A stretch of 64,000 nt of DNA from Dorea_D sp963559605 (GCA_963559605.1 CAUWLL010000008.1:16865-80864); one strand, 5' to 3'; counted from the first letter of the stretch, positions 9,126 to 18,284 are shown. The notes: generated by a model not told the origin, from the letters alone. Program-made: numbers and translations.

Positions 9126-10094
9126 TTAATATTTGTTTTCAAATTCAGCTACATTATCTTTTGTAATCATCTGAAATGGAATCCAGATTTCTTTCTCAAC
9201 CTTTTCTCCATCAAGAACTTTTACTGCCGCATCAATAGCACCTGCAATTTGTCCTTCTGCATCCTGGAAATCAGAAGCGATCATCTTGCCCTCTTTTACT
9301 GCCGCAACAGCATCAGTAATGCCGTCAATTCCGATACACGGAATATCATATCCTCCATCCTCGATAGCCTGACGCGCACCAAGAGCCATTTCGTCATTCT
9401 CAGCCACTACTGCATGAATTTTATCGCCATATGTTGTAAGCCAGGTTTCCATAAGCGTCATAGCTTCTGAGCGAGACCAGTTTGCTGTATCATATGCTAA
9501 AATTTTAACACCTTTATTCTTTTCAAGAACATTGTTGATACCTTCCCATCTCTGAAGTTGTGCGGACTGCCCCATAGGACCTTCTAATACTACAATGTTG
9601 AACGCTTCTTTTTTCATATAATCAATCATGAACTGCATGATTTCCTCACCAGCTCCAACATCCTGAGAGCCTACATATGCCGTGAGTTTGTCAGAATTAA
9701 CCATTGTATTTACACCAAACACCGGAATTCCCGCCTCATCAGCCGCCTCTACACAAGCCACACAAGCATCCGCATCCTGTGGATTCAGAATAATAGCATC
9801 AACACCATCTGTAATCATAGTTTCAACTTGTTTTAACTGCGTATTTGCATCATTGTTTCCGTCATAAGATGTATAATTAATACCATTTTTTTCACAATAT
9901 TCTTTGGCATAATTGTCCATCCGCATACAAAACTCTGTCTGCAATGTGTAGTACGTTGCTCCGATGGTATATCCATCCTTCTTTTTGGCGTCATCTCCCC
10001 CCTTGGAAGATTCTTCTTTTCCTGCGCAGGCAGCCATTGATAATGCCATTACAGTTACCAAAGCTGTCGCCATTATTTTTTTCCACTTTTTCAT
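9126..10094 (-). CDS. Sugar ABC transporter substrate-binding lipoprotein (RbsB-like)
   Basis: A 322-residue periplasmic-binding protein of the Peripla_BP_4/RbsB type. It starts with a lipoprotein signal peptide (VTVMALSMAACAGK; Cys near residue 23). The core shows MITDGVDAIILNPQDADA, AGIPVFGVNT and VVAENDEMALGARQAIED, the usual RbsB motifs that line the sugar site between two lobes. It pairs with the permease and ATPase genes directly upstream. Ligand class is a monosaccharide or polyol; exact specificity cannot be read. AAGGAGG lies 10 bases before the start. Confidence 0.9.
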   Translation of the reverse strand: MKKWKKIMATALVTVMALSMAACAGKEESSKGGDDAKKKDGYTIGATYYTLQTEFCMRMDNYAKEYCEKNGINYTSYDGNNDANTQLKQVETMITDGVDAIILNPQDADACVACVEAADEAGIPVFGVNTMVNSDKLTAYVGSQDVGAGEEIMQFMIDYMKKEAFNIVVLEGPMGQSAQLQRWEGINNVLEKNKGVKILAYDTANWSRSEAMTLMETWLTTYGDKIHAVVAENDEMALGARQAIEDGGYDIPCIGIDGITDAVAAVKEGKMIASDFQDAEGQIAGAIDAAVKVLDGEKVEKEIWIPFQMITKDNVAEFENKY

Positions 10095-10156
10095 TTTGTA
10101 TTCCTCCTTTTCTCGTGGATTTATTTTTAAGCTTTTCGCTTAAAGTTCTCTATTTA

Positions 10157-11137
10157 TTAATCCGAACTCAAACCATCTAACATAACCGCTAATATTACTA
10201 CAAAACCTTTTACCATCATCTGATAATAAGCAGAAACTCCCAACATATCAAGACCACTGGACAAGCAAACCATAAGCATAATACCAACAACTGTACCCCA
10301 GAGTCTTCCTTTGCCTCCGGCAAGACTTGTTCCTCCAATGACCACCATAGCAATAGCATCTGTTTCATATCCCTCACCGGTATTGGTAACTCCTGATGTA
10401 ACGCGGGCAGAAGTGATAACGCCTGCCAATGCCGATAACACACCTGACAATATATATACCGAAGCAATGATTCTCTTAATATTAATACCGGAAACTCTCG
10501 CCGCATTGACATTTCCACCTACCGCAAACACATATCTTCCGTATCTGGTCTTGTACAAAAGCAGAAAACAGATTGCTAATATAATTGCGAATATGATAAT
10601 CGGAATCGGAAGTACTCCTCCAACCATTCCTCCACCAATAAATTTAAAAGACTCTGATAACTTAGGTATCGGTTTAGCATTCGTCAAAAGAAACGTCAGT
10701 GATTTTGCAATACTCATAGAACCAAGCGTACCTACGAACGCAGGAACTTTCAGATAAGCTACGCACACGCCATTAAACACGCCAATTACTAATCCCATTG
10801 CAACACCTATCATAACCGCTACAATCGCCGGCTGATTCATGCTTACCTGCGCAAAATAAGCCGAATACATTCCCGCACATCCCATAACCGCACCAACAGA
10901 AAGATCTATTCCGCCAGTCAGACAGACAAACGTCATCCCTACCGCAAGCAATCCATTAATAGACGCAAGCCTGAACATATTTCTCAAATTGATGAAACTA
11001 ACAAATCTGGGTTTTATGAGAGAAATGATAATCACCATCACTATCAAAGCTACCAGCGAACCATATTTTGCAATAAAATTTTTTCGCTGCTGGGCTTTCA
11101 TCGCCGCCGTTTTCTCTCCTGCTACTTCCTTTTTCAT
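10157..11137 (-). CDS. Sugar ABC transporter permease (RbsC-like)
   Basis: A 326-residue multi-spanning membrane protein of the BPD_transp_2 family, with hydrophobic helices across most of its length and the family segments LTGGIDLSVGAVMG and GGTSLAGGKGRLWGTVVG. It should form the homodimeric channel for the sugar delivered by the binding protein. The N-terminal 25 residues are polar and cytoplasmic. GGAGG is about 11 bases before the ATG. It follows the ATPase gene by 16 bp in the same operon. Confidence 0.92.
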   Translation of the reverse strand: MKKEVAGEKTAAMKAQQRKNFIAKYGSLVALIVMVIIISLIKPRFVSFINLRNMFRLASINGLLAVGMTFVCLTGGIDLSVGAVMGCAGMYSAYFAQVSMNQPAIVAVMIGVAMGLVIGVFNGVCVAYLKVPAFVGTLGSMSIAKSLTFLLTNAKPIPKLSESFKFIGGGMVGGVLPIPIIIFAIILAICFLLLYKTRYGRYVFAVGGNVNAARVSGINIKRIIASVYILSGVLSALAGVITSARVTSGVTNTGEGYETDAIAMVVIGGTSLAGGKGRLWGTVVGIMLMVCLSSGLDMLGVSAYYQMMVKGFVVILAVMLDGLSSD

Positions 11138-11153
11138 TTTCTCTTTCGCCTCC

Positions 11154-12638
11154 TTACATATATTGCATCGCCATCGTCATAATAGCATCCTGACTGAACT
11201 CTTCTTTACTAATCTCTCCGCTGATTCTGTGGTTACTAAGAACTATGATTCTGTCTGACATCCCCATTGCCTCAGGCATTTCTGAAGAGATCATAATAAT
11301 CGCTTTACCTCTTGCAACAAACTCGTTCATAAGTTTATAAATCTCAGCTTTAGCCCCCACATCAATTCCTCGAGTCGGCTCGTCTAATATAATAATGTCA
11401 GGGTCTTTTAACATCCATTTTGCAAGAACTACTTTCTGCTGATTTCCACCGGACAAGTTTTTTACCGCAAGTTTTGAACTTGACATTTTCACTTTCAATT
11501 CTGAAAGAATCTGATCCGTTCGACCTTTTTCTTCTGCTGACTTAATAAACACTTTATTACTCAGTTCTTTCATAGACGGAAGTGTTGTATTCTGTGCAAT
11601 ACTCATAGGCAAAACAAGCCCTTCACCTTTTCTGTCCTCTGTTACATATGCAATACCGTGATTAATGGCATCTATAGGTTTTTTAAGCTCTACTTTCTTA
11701 CCTTTTAAAAACACTTCTCCACTTTCCGCTTTTGTAATACCAAACAATGCCTGCATCGTCTCCGTCCGTCCCGCACCCACAAGTCCTACCAGACCAAGTA
11801 TCTCTCCCCGGCGTAATGTAAAGCTGATATTTTCGAACTCTCCTCGCCTTGTAAGTCCTCTCAACTCCAAAATGGGCTCTCCTATCTCAGGCTCTCTCTT
11901 CGGATATTGCTCCGTGAGTTCTCTTCCTACCATCGCTTTTACCACCATATCATTTGTTGTGTCCTTAGTATCCCATGTCACAATCCCCTCTCCATCTCGT
12001 AAAATGGTAATCTTGTCTGTAATAGTATATACTTCATCCATCTTATGAGAAATATATACAATACCCGTGCCCCTTTTCTGAAGATCTCGAATAATGTTAT
12101 ATAAATTCGCAACTTCCCTGTCTGTAATGGAAGAGGTCGGCTCATCCATAATCAGGATTCTGGCATTTTGAGACACTGCTTTTGCAATTTCCACTAACTG
12201 CTGATCCGCCACGCGAAGGCTTCCCATCTTAGTCTTTGGATTCAAATCAATATGTAATGCACTTAATAACTCTTCTGTCTGCCTATACATCTGCCGGTAA
12301 TCTATCAATCCATGTTTTACCGGTTCTCTTCCAAGAAAAATATTCTCTGCAACCGACATCTCTGTTACAGGTGACAATTCCTGATGGATCATGGCAATTC
12401 CCATCTTCTGTGCCACAGCCGGAGAATCAATCTCCACTGATTCTCCTTCAATCTTTATCACACCGCCGTCCCGTTTATGAATCCCTACCAATATATTCAT
12501 AAGCGTCGATTTTCCAGCACCGTTTTCTCCCATCAGTGCATGCACCGAACCTGCCTCAAGGGAAAAGTCAACTGCGTGAAGAACCTTATTTCCATAAAAA
12601 CTCTTTTGAATCCCTTTCATCTCCAACAACAAGTTCAT
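11154..12638 (-). CDS. Sugar ABC transporter ATPase with two ABC domains (RbsA-like)
   Basis: A 494-residue double ATPase. The first half has Walker A GENGAGKST, signature-like DQQLVEIAKAV and Walker B ILIMDEPTSSI. The second half has a degenerate Walker A (GLVGAGRTE), as is normal in RbsA/MglA, with signature LSGGNQQKVVLAKWM and Walker B DIIILDEPTRG. A longer frame runs to 12686, but GGGAGG 8 bases before the ATG at 12638 decides the start. It energises the permease at 10157. Upstream lie two C6 motifs 21 bp apart that may bind the AraC-type regulator encoded at 15320. Confidence 0.92.
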   Translation of the reverse strand: MNLLLEMKGIQKSFYGNKVLHAVDFSLEAGSVHALMGENGAGKSTLMNILVGIHKRDGGVIKIEGESVEIDSPAVAQKMGIAMIHQELSPVTEMSVAENIFLGREPVKHGLIDYRQMYRQTEELLSALHIDLNPKTKMGSLRVADQQLVEIAKAVSQNARILIMDEPTSSITDREVANLYNIIRDLQKRGTGIVYISHKMDEVYTITDKITILRDGEGIVTWDTKDTTNDMVVKAMVGRELTEQYPKREPEIGEPILELRGLTRRGEFENISFTLRRGEILGLVGLVGAGRTETMQALFGITKAESGEVFLKGKKVELKKPIDAINHGIAYVTEDRKGEGLVLPMSIAQNTTLPSMKELSNKVFIKSAEEKGRTDQILSELKVKMSSSKLAVKNLSGGNQQKVVLAKWMLKDPDIIILDEPTRGIDVGAKAEIYKLMNEFVARGKAIIMISSEMPEAMGMSDRIIVLSNHRISGEISKEEFSQDAIMTMAMQYM

Positions 12639-12670
12639 GTCCTTCACCTCCCGTTTTTTATTGTAAACCA

Positions 12671-12726
12671 ATAGTATCATGTACAAATAATGACAGAAAG
12701 GGGGGAATCTTCCTCTTGATGGGGGG
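12671..12726 (-). promoter_or_regulatory. Putative activator sites and -10 of the sugar transporter operon
   Basis: Two runs of six C on the minus strand (12700-12705 and 12721-12726) start exactly 21 bp apart, in the contexts ATTCCCCCCTTT and ATACCCCCCATC. This two-helical-turn spacing suits paired AraC-type DNA-binding domains. A -10-like TACTAT lies at 12671-12676 with no good -35, and the nearer repeat sits where a -35 would be, as at an activator-dependent promoter. The regulator at 15320-16909 is the obvious candidate. Confidence 0.4.
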
Positions 12727-12834
12727 TATTTTTACATTTTTTATATTTTTCCGCAAAAAAACACCATTTTCTTGTTTATTTTGCCCACTTCCAATGAGAC
12801 CATACAAGTAAATGATGTTTTATTCTGCATATTT

Positions 12835-14274
12835 TCAGACTATCTGACCGCCATTACCAACAATAATTCTATTAAATTCCTCTCTGTCAAACATTTTTTT
12901 ACTCTGATTTTTTCCAAACAGCAAGATACGGTCTGCCATCCCCACTCCTTCCAACAAATCAAGCGTGATAATCACCACCGCAATCCCTTTCGAAAGATAC
13001 TTTTTGAAAAAACCATTCGTAAACTGCCTCGTCTTCATATCTACATTCCGATACGGAAAAAAACAGAACACAATTTCCGGATTTTGGAGCATGACCTTGT
13101 AATAAATCAGTTCGTATTTGTCCTTTAGCGACAATTCTTTTACCTTTCCATTTATCTCTTTTCCAGAAACTTCTTTTGCTATACTTTTCCTCTTATTCCT
13201 ACTCCACCAGAGACTCCCTATTCTGTGATCCAGGTGCAAACACAGATTATCTTCATAGGTCATCTCCTGAAACAACATAGTCTCTACAGGATTTTCCGGA
13301 ATAATAGCTATCTTTCTCTTCCCGTTTCTATTCCCCTTACTCTCCCACCAGATTTGTCCGCTCTGCGGTTTATCCCCCGATAAAACTGCAATAAAATCTC
13401 CCCAGTCAAAATTATTGTAGTCATGGATAAGCAAACATTCTCCTTTCTCCACATCAAAACTCAGATTCTCAATACTATTAAACCACAAATTCTCACAACA
13501 AAATACTTTCTGCCCCTCTTCCCTCGTACCTGATTCATTTTCCGCCAAAAGCTGATACGGGAAAAAGTAATGTTTTTCTAAATTCTCTTTAATCTTATCT
13601 CGTTCCAGCACCTTTAATATTCTTCCACGAGACATAACCGAAACCCGATCACAGAACCGCTCAAGCTCTTCTGTTCTGGTACTGATATAAATAAACGAAA
13701 GTCCTTGGTTCACATAATATCTAATAACTTTTTCAAACTTTTCCATATCTTCCGGGTTTAGAGATGAGCCTATATCCTGCAAAATAATTATATCTGCTTT
13801 TCCTACTGCCGCTTTAATAATTTCAACTATATACTTTTCAAAATCCGTCAATTCCTTGACCTTTTTCTTTATATTGATTTTTATGCCGATTTCTCGAACC
13901 AATCTGTAGAGTTGTTTTTGAATCAGAGAATCATTAATAAAAAACCCCCGGTAGCTCCCGCGAATCAAAAATACATTATCCGCCGCCGGGAGACTGTGTA
14001 TCAGATTCTCATCTTTAAAAATGGAATATACATTGTTATTTGCTCTGGGACGAACTGCATACGTATTAACAAGCTTCTCTCTGATATAAACACGGCCATA
14101 CAAAAGCTGCCGATTGTTCTGCACACAATCTACAAACTCCTCAAGTCCGTATGAATCCAGCGGAACAAGTCCCATGACTTCTCCCTCAAATAATTGAAAA
14201 TTAAAATTATTCAACAGCTTATGCCCCTGCACTGTACAGGTCACACGCTCCATTCGCAAAATTTCCCGTCTCAC
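12835..14274 (-). CDS. Degenerate double ABC-ATPase-like protein (probably unable to bind ATP)
   Basis: A 479-residue protein with the outline of an RbsA/MglA-type double ATPase but without the catalytic motifs. Where Walker A should be, the first half has GLVPLDSYGLEEF and the second LLIHDYNNFDWGDF. The first Walker B reads ADIIILQDIGSSL, with QD in place of DE, and the signature has decayed to LTDFEKYIVEIIK. Parts outside the motifs remain family-like (SFIYISTRTEELERFCDRV). It starts with GTG at 14274 behind GAAGGG, one base after the kinase stop, so it is co-expressed with the kinase/regulator pair rather than with the true ATPase downstream. I infer a regulatory role, perhaps linking the transporter to the kinase. 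It could also be a decaying gene, but the frame is fully intact. Confidence 0.75.
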   Translation of the reverse strand: MRREILRMERVTCTVQGHKLLNNFNFQLFEGEVMGLVPLDSYGLEEFVDCVQNNRQLLYGRVYIREKLVNTYAVRPRANNNVYSIFKDENLIHSLPAADNVFLIRGSYRGFFINDSLIQKQLYRLVREIGIKINIKKKVKELTDFEKYIVEIIKAAVGKADIIILQDIGSSLNPEDMEKFEKVIRYYVNQGLSFIYISTRTEELERFCDRVSVMSRGRILKVLERDKIKENLEKHYFFPYQLLAENESGTREEGQKVFCCENLWFNSIENLSFDVEKGECLLIHDYNNFDWGDFIAVLSGDKPQSGQIWWESKGNRNGKRKIAIIPENPVETMLFQEMTYEDNLCLHLDHRIGSLWWSRNKRKSIAKEVSGKEINGKVKELSLKDKYELIYYKVMLQNPEIVFCFFPYRNVDMKTRQFTNGFFKKYLSKGIAVVIITLDLLEGVGMADRILLFGKNQSKKMFDREEFNRIIVGNGGQIV

Positions 14275-14275
14275 G

Positions 14276-15307
14276 TTATCCCTTCAAATCCTTTATCTGT
14301 CTCTCGCTTGTAATAAGCGGAAGTGTTATCACCGTATCTGTTCCTACATTAGGCGTACTGTATACAGTCATTCCGTATTCCTCTCCAAAAATCAAATGAA
14401 TACGGTTATTTACGTTAGCAATCGCAATACCGCCTTTTTCTTTTGACAATTGAATACTTTCAAATACCGGTTCATTCAACTGATGATTCAGCTTCTCCAA
14501 TGCTTCCGGCTGCATTCCCACACCATCGTCATTTATTTCAATAATCAGCCTTTTTTCTGTACATTTCAAAGAAATATGAACAGTCCCACTGCCTACTTTT
14601 CTTTCAATACCATGAATAATACTGTTCTCCACCACCGGCTGTATCGTCAGTTTAGGAAGCTGACAACGAAGAAGAAAGGCATCTTCTTTATCGTATTCAA
14701 TTTCCAAATTCACTCTATCCTCAAATCGATGCTTTTGAATCAGAAAATATACCTTGGTATTCTCCAATTCTTCCTCTAGTGTCACCAAATTTTCCACCTT
14801 GCTAATCGTATAGCGGAAAAATGTAGCCAGCGCCTCCGTCATTTCCGCGACTGCATTATTTCCTTCCAACATTGCCTCACTCCGAATACTATCCAACGTA
14901 TTATACAAAAAATGTGGATTAATCTGATTTTGGAGCGCCAGATATTGAGCCTGTCTTTTATTGGCATTCAAAAGTTGATCAGACTCTAAAAGGCGCACAA
15001 GAATCTTGGTAAGCTCCTCCACTCCCGGAGACAACATACAGCTTTCCTCTTTAAGCGCTGCACTGGTATATCCCATCAAAAATAAACTCAAATATTTATC
15101 TATTCTCAGATATGCTTTAAAAATTGCAAAGTAAAAAAAGAAAAAGAATAAAAATAAAATTCCTGTACAGAGCACTGCCGTTCCCACATGTATTTTATAT
15201 TTGAATACATAAATCCAAAGCGCTAATATGCCGACCAACAAAAAAATCCCTATTCCCAAACAAAGCACATATATTCTATAACTTAAATACCGCCATTTTC
15301 CTCTCAT
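14276..15307 (-). CDS. Sensor histidine kinase without an extracytoplasmic sensor domain
   Basis: A 343-residue YesM/LytS-type kinase. Two helices (about residues 11-35 and 42-63) are joined by only a handful of residues, so there is no external sensing domain. The phosphoacceptor is H132 in INPHFLYNTLDS. The ATPase domain has PVVENSIIHGI, DDGVGM and GGIAIANVNNRI. It lies 12 bp after the response regulator and 1 bp before the degenerate ABC-ATPase-like gene. Without its own sensor it probably reads the state of a partner membrane protein, for example the sugar transporter encoded downstream. Confidence 0.88.
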   Translation of the reverse strand: MRGKWRYLSYRIYVLCLGIGIFLLVGILALWIYVFKYKIHVGTAVLCTGILFLFFFFFYFAIFKAYLRIDKYLSLFLMGYTSAALKEESCMLSPGVEELTKILVRLLESDQLLNANKRQAQYLALQNQINPHFLYNTLDSIRSEAMLEGNNAVAEMTEALATFFRYTISKVENLVTLEEELENTKVYFLIQKHRFEDRVNLEIEYDKEDAFLLRCQLPKLTIQPVVENSIIHGIERKVGSGTVHISLKCTEKRLIIEINDDGVGMQPEALEKLNHQLNEPVFESIQLSKEKGGIAIANVNNRIHLIFGEEYGMTVYSTPNVGTDTVITLPLITSERQIKDLKG

Positions 15308-15319
15308 CTTCTTTACTTC

Positions 15320-16909
15320 CTACCCATATAGTTTTCTATACTCTCCAGGCTTAATTCCTGTATACTTTTTAAACAGTGTTGTAAAATGCTTTAAGTCTGA
15401 ATATCCTACTTTTCGACATATATCCTTTATATTCTCATTCGTTCCTTTCAAAAGTTCTTTTGCTTTCTCCATACGAAGCTGAATGAGGTAATCCGAAAAT
15501 CCTATTCCCATTTCTTTTTTGATAAGTCCGCTAAAATATGCAGGACTAAATCCCACCATTCCTGCGACCTCTTCCAGACTTATTCCTTCCATATAATGAT
15601 TCTGTATATACTGCTTTGCAATACGAATGGGTCTTCTCCCATCCTCTTTCTGTACCTGAATATTCTTTTTCACAATATTCTTCATACATTCTGCAAGAAC
15701 GTCAAAAAGTTCGTTCAAATTATGACATAACTCACATCGCTCAGAACAGCCAAGAATTTCTTCATTATCATTCCCCCCTTTCGTCATCGCATGAACACCT
15801 AAGGCAACAACTATATTAATGTAATCCCTTCCAAGAACATCCCTCTCTGTCTCTAATTCCTTTTTTAGACGCTCTACACATTCTACAATTAACTGTTCGT
15901 CACAGAAATCCAAAACCCTTTCAAATTCATTATTAAATCTGGCAATCAAAAGCGACCAATCTCTTTCGCCCTCCCTCACCGGCATCTCAAGAAGTTTCTC
16001 ACATCCTTCCAGCACCGCCTCTTTCAAACCTTCCTGTGCGCTTTCCAATGAATCCCACAACTCTACCGGAGTTTTTACTTTCTTTCCAAGCGCTGCCGAA
16101 AATGTTATCTTCCACCTCTCGAACCTTTTCACGGACAACTTATTAATAATGACACGCACAGCCTTTCTAAACTCCGCTTCTCTCTCTTCCAAATAATTAC
16201 AAAGCACGTAACATTTGTTTCCCACAATACATATCTCATAATCATTACAAATATCGGCCAGTTCTCTTTGTATAACCACCTCAAATCCATCAATCGTTTT
16301 CCGCAATGCTTTTTTGTCGTACTTACGCATACTGTAATGTAAACGAAGCATAAAAAATTGAAAATATCCAGGAACAAACCGATAATAATATTGCTTGTTA
16401 ATGCTTTCAACCTCCGCCCCTGCTACAAATGAAACTGACATTGGAAGATCAAAAATTAAATCACTCCTTTTTTTCACATTCTCATCTTCTATGTATTCAT
16501 ATAGTTTTTTATCTGCTGCAATTAATTTCCTTTCCTTTTCAATACTTTTCTTTGCCTGTTGTAACGCTTCTTCTAACTCTGCTTTTTTAATCGGTTTCAA
16601 TAAATACCCGCTGACTCCGTGAGTTATAGCCGCTTTAGCATATGAAAAATCAGCATAACCACTCACAATAATAACTTCCATTGGCAACTTCATCTCTCGT
16701 GCTTTTTCGATAACTTCGATTCCATCACAACCAGGCATCCGAATATCCACAATGAGAATATCCGGTTTTTTCTCTCGTATCATCTCAATTGTACCGGGGC
16801 CGTCATGAACAAATCCGATGATTTCCATGCCAAAACTTTCCCAGTCGCAAATCATCTCTATAAGCCTGCACAGTTTTTTCTCATCATCCGCAATCAATAC
16901 TTTTATCAT
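15320..16909 (-). CDS. YesN-type response regulator with AraC DNA-binding domain
   Basis: A 529-residue regulator with a receiver domain (VLIADDE, phosphoacceptor D55 in ILIVDIRMPG, Lys in YLLKPIKKAE). A middle region of about 300 residues follows, then tandem AraC helix-turn-helix motifs (ISLEEVAGMVGFSPAYFSGL and CRKVGYSDLKHFTTLFKKYT). It is first in a three-gene operon with a sensor kinase and a degenerate ABC-ATPase-like protein. It probably activates the RbsABC-like operon, where two 21-bp-spaced C6 motifs lie upstream of the ATPase gene. Confidence 0.9.
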   Translation of the reverse strand: MIKVLIADDEKKLCRLIEMICDWESFGMEIIGFVHDGPGTIEMIREKKPDILIVDIRMPGCDGIEVIEKAREMKLPMEVIIVSGYADFSYAKAAITHGVSGYLLKPIKKAELEEALQQAKKSIEKERKLIAADKKLYEYIEDENVKKRSDLIFDLPMSVSFVAGAEVESINKQYYYRFVPGYFQFFMLRLHYSMRKYDKKALRKTIDGFEVVIQRELADICNDYEICIVGNKCYVLCNYLEEREAEFRKAVRVIINKLSVKRFERWKITFSAALGKKVKTPVELWDSLESAQEGLKEAVLEGCEKLLEMPVREGERDWSLLIARFNNEFERVLDFCDEQLIVECVERLKKELETERDVLGRDYINIVVALGVHAMTKGGNDNEEILGCSERCELCHNLNELFDVLAECMKNIVKKNIQVQKEDGRRPIRIAKQYIQNHYMEGISLEEVAGMVGFSPAYFSGLIKKEMGIGFSDYLIQLRMEKAKELLKGTNENIKDICRKVGYSDLKHFTTLFKKYTGIKPGEYRKLYG

Positions 16910-16964
16910 TTTAGCCCTCTCTTTTTCCGTTTCTTCCTACAAATAAAACAATAGTAACTTTTTT

Positions 16965-16973
16965 ATTATAGCA
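16965..16973 (-). promoter_or_regulatory. Extended -10 promoter of the second kinase/regulator operon
   Basis: The minus strand reads TGCTATAAT, a perfect -10 with TGC extension, about 55 bases before the regulator start at 16909. A clear -35 is not seen. The rest of 16974-17145 is AT-rich and shows no gene; a second TATAAT-like word lies near 17090 without a matching -35. Confidence 0.5.
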
Positions 16974-17145
16974 GAGACTAAAAGATAAGGAAATCCCTGT
17001 TTGAACCGTCTCTCCCGATAAATTTTTCGTAAATTTTATTTAATTTCTACCAAATTGGATATACTTATTTTTAGCTATGGCATATATTATAACAGACGCC
17101 AAACACACTTTTATCTTTTCCAAAAAATATTTTTATAAATTTAAA

Positions 17146-17185
17146 AGACACTGACACGAGTAAACTCGCGCAGTGTCTTTTTTAT
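17146..17185 (-). terminator. Terminator after rplL
   Basis: AAAGACACTG and CAGTGTCTTT form a 10-bp stem, extended by CGAGT/ACTCG-type pairing in the loop region, and are followed on the minus strand by TTTT. It lies 20 bases after the rplL stop. It ends the rplJL transcript, showing that rplL is not read through into rpoB here. Confidence 0.85.
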
Positions 17186-17205
17186 GCTCAGTCTGCTTAT
17201 CAAGA

Positions 17206-17583
17206 CTATTTAAGCTCAACCTGTGCTCCCTCAGCCTCAAGTTTAGCTTTGATTTCCTCAGCCTCAGCTTTAGAAGCGCCCTCTTTGATTACCTTCGGAG
17301 CTCCGTCAACTACTTCTTTAGCTTCTTTTAATCCAAGTCCTGTGATCTCACGAACAACTTTGATTACTTTAACTTTAGATGCACCTGCAGATACTAACTC
17401 TACATTGAACTCATCTTTCTCTTCTGCTGCGCTTGCTGCCTCTCCGCCTGCTGCTGCAACTACAACACCTGCCGCTGCAGAAACACCAAACTCTTCTTCA
17501 CAAGCTTTTACTAATTCGTTTAATTCTAATACTGATAACTCTTTGATTGCATCAATAAACTCAGCTACTGTTAATTTTGCCAT
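17206..17583 (-). CDS. rplL: 50S ribosomal protein L7/L12
   Basis: A 125-residue stalk protein. The N-terminal dimer domain (LTVAEFIDAIKELSVLELNE) is followed by an Ala/Gly hinge (AAAGVVVAAAGGEAASAAE) and the C-terminal factor-binding domain (GLKEAKEVVDGAPKVIKEG). An in-frame ATG at 17598 is inside the Shine-Dalgarno GGAGG that serves the ATG at 17583, so the shorter form is the real one. It follows rplJ by 37 bp and ends at the terminator at 17146. Confidence 0.97.
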   Translation of the reverse strand: MAKLTVAEFIDAIKELSVLELNELVKACEEEFGVSAAAGVVVAAAGGEAASAAEEKDEFNVELVSAGASKVKVIKVVREITGLGLKEAKEVVDGAPKVIKEGASKAEAEEIKAKLEAEGAQVELK

Positions 17584-17620
17584 TTTATTTTCCTCCATTT
17601 TTATATTTTCTTTTTAATCC

Positions 17621-18196
17621 TTACGCCTCTGTTGTTGCTTCTTCTGCCGGAGCTTCAACCGGAGCCTCTTCTACTGCAGCTTCTTCTGCCGGAGCTGCTT
17701 CGCAGTTCTCTGCGCCTCCCTGCTCTGCAATCTGATTAAGAACACGAGCAAGATTTGTAATCGGTGACTGTAAGCTTCCAAGTAATTTGGACAGTAATTC
17801 TTCTCTTGAAGGAACTTTTGCAAGCTCTCCCAACGCCGCCGCATCATACACTTCGCCTTCAACCACACCTGCTTTTAACTCAAGAGCTTTCGCATCTTTC
17901 GCAAATTTGCAAAGAATTCTTGCCGGAGCTGTAGCGTCATCTTTAGAAATAGCAATAGCGCTTGGTCCTTCCAGATGCTCGTCTAAACCGGCAAACTCTG
18001 TTCCTTCAAAAGCTCTTTTCATCATTGTGTTTTTACAAACTTTGTAGATGATCCCTGCTTCTCTTAACTGTTTACGAAGAGCTGTGTCTTGCGCAACTGT
18101 AAGTCCGCGGTAGTCAACTAACACAACGCTTGCTGCGCCGTTCACATCATCTGCAATTGCCTGTACGATAGGTTGTTTTAATTCAACTTTTGCCAC
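17621..18196 (-). CDS. rplJ: 50S ribosomal protein L10
   Basis: A 191-residue stalk base protein that binds 23S rRNA and carries the L7/L12 dimers. The N-terminal domain has VLVDYRGLTVAQDTALRKQL and the C-terminal helix SPITNLARVLNQIAEQ. The tail is an unusual Ala/Glu-rich stretch of about 30 residues (EEAAVEEAPVEAPAEEATTE). The start is GTG with AAGGAGG 10 bases upstream. The L10 leader precedes it, implying autorepression by L10(L12)4. Confidence 0.97.
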   Translation of the reverse strand: MAKVELKQPIVQAIADDVNGAASVVLVDYRGLTVAQDTALRKQLREAGIIYKVCKNTMMKRAFEGTEFAGLDEHLEGPSAIAISKDDATAPARILCKFAKDAKALELKAGVVEGEVYDAAALGELAKVPSREELLSKLLGSLQSPITNLARVLNQIAEQGGAENCEAAPAEEAAVEEAPVEAPAEEATTEA

Positions 18197-18249
18197 GAGT
18201 GGTATACCTCCTTATTAGATTTTTGGTATTCGCACCGCCGAATAGATAT

Positions 18250-18283
18250 AAAAAATACCTCTGCGCACAAAGACACAGAGGTT
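18250..18283 (-). terminator. Attenuator-like terminator in the rplJ leader
   Basis: On the minus strand ACCTCTG and CAGAGGT pair around a TGTCTTTGTGCG loop and are followed by ATTTTTTATAT. It lies between the L10 leader fold and the rplJ start, where Firmicute rplJ leaders commonly carry an intrinsic attenuator. Confidence 0.75.
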
Positions 18284-18284
18284 T

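Noticed and set aside
12835..14274. Pseudogene call for the degenerate ABC ATPase
   Set aside because: The frame is intact over 479 codons, has a ribosome binding site and sits in an operon; the loss is confined to catalytic motifs, which fits a changed function better than decay.
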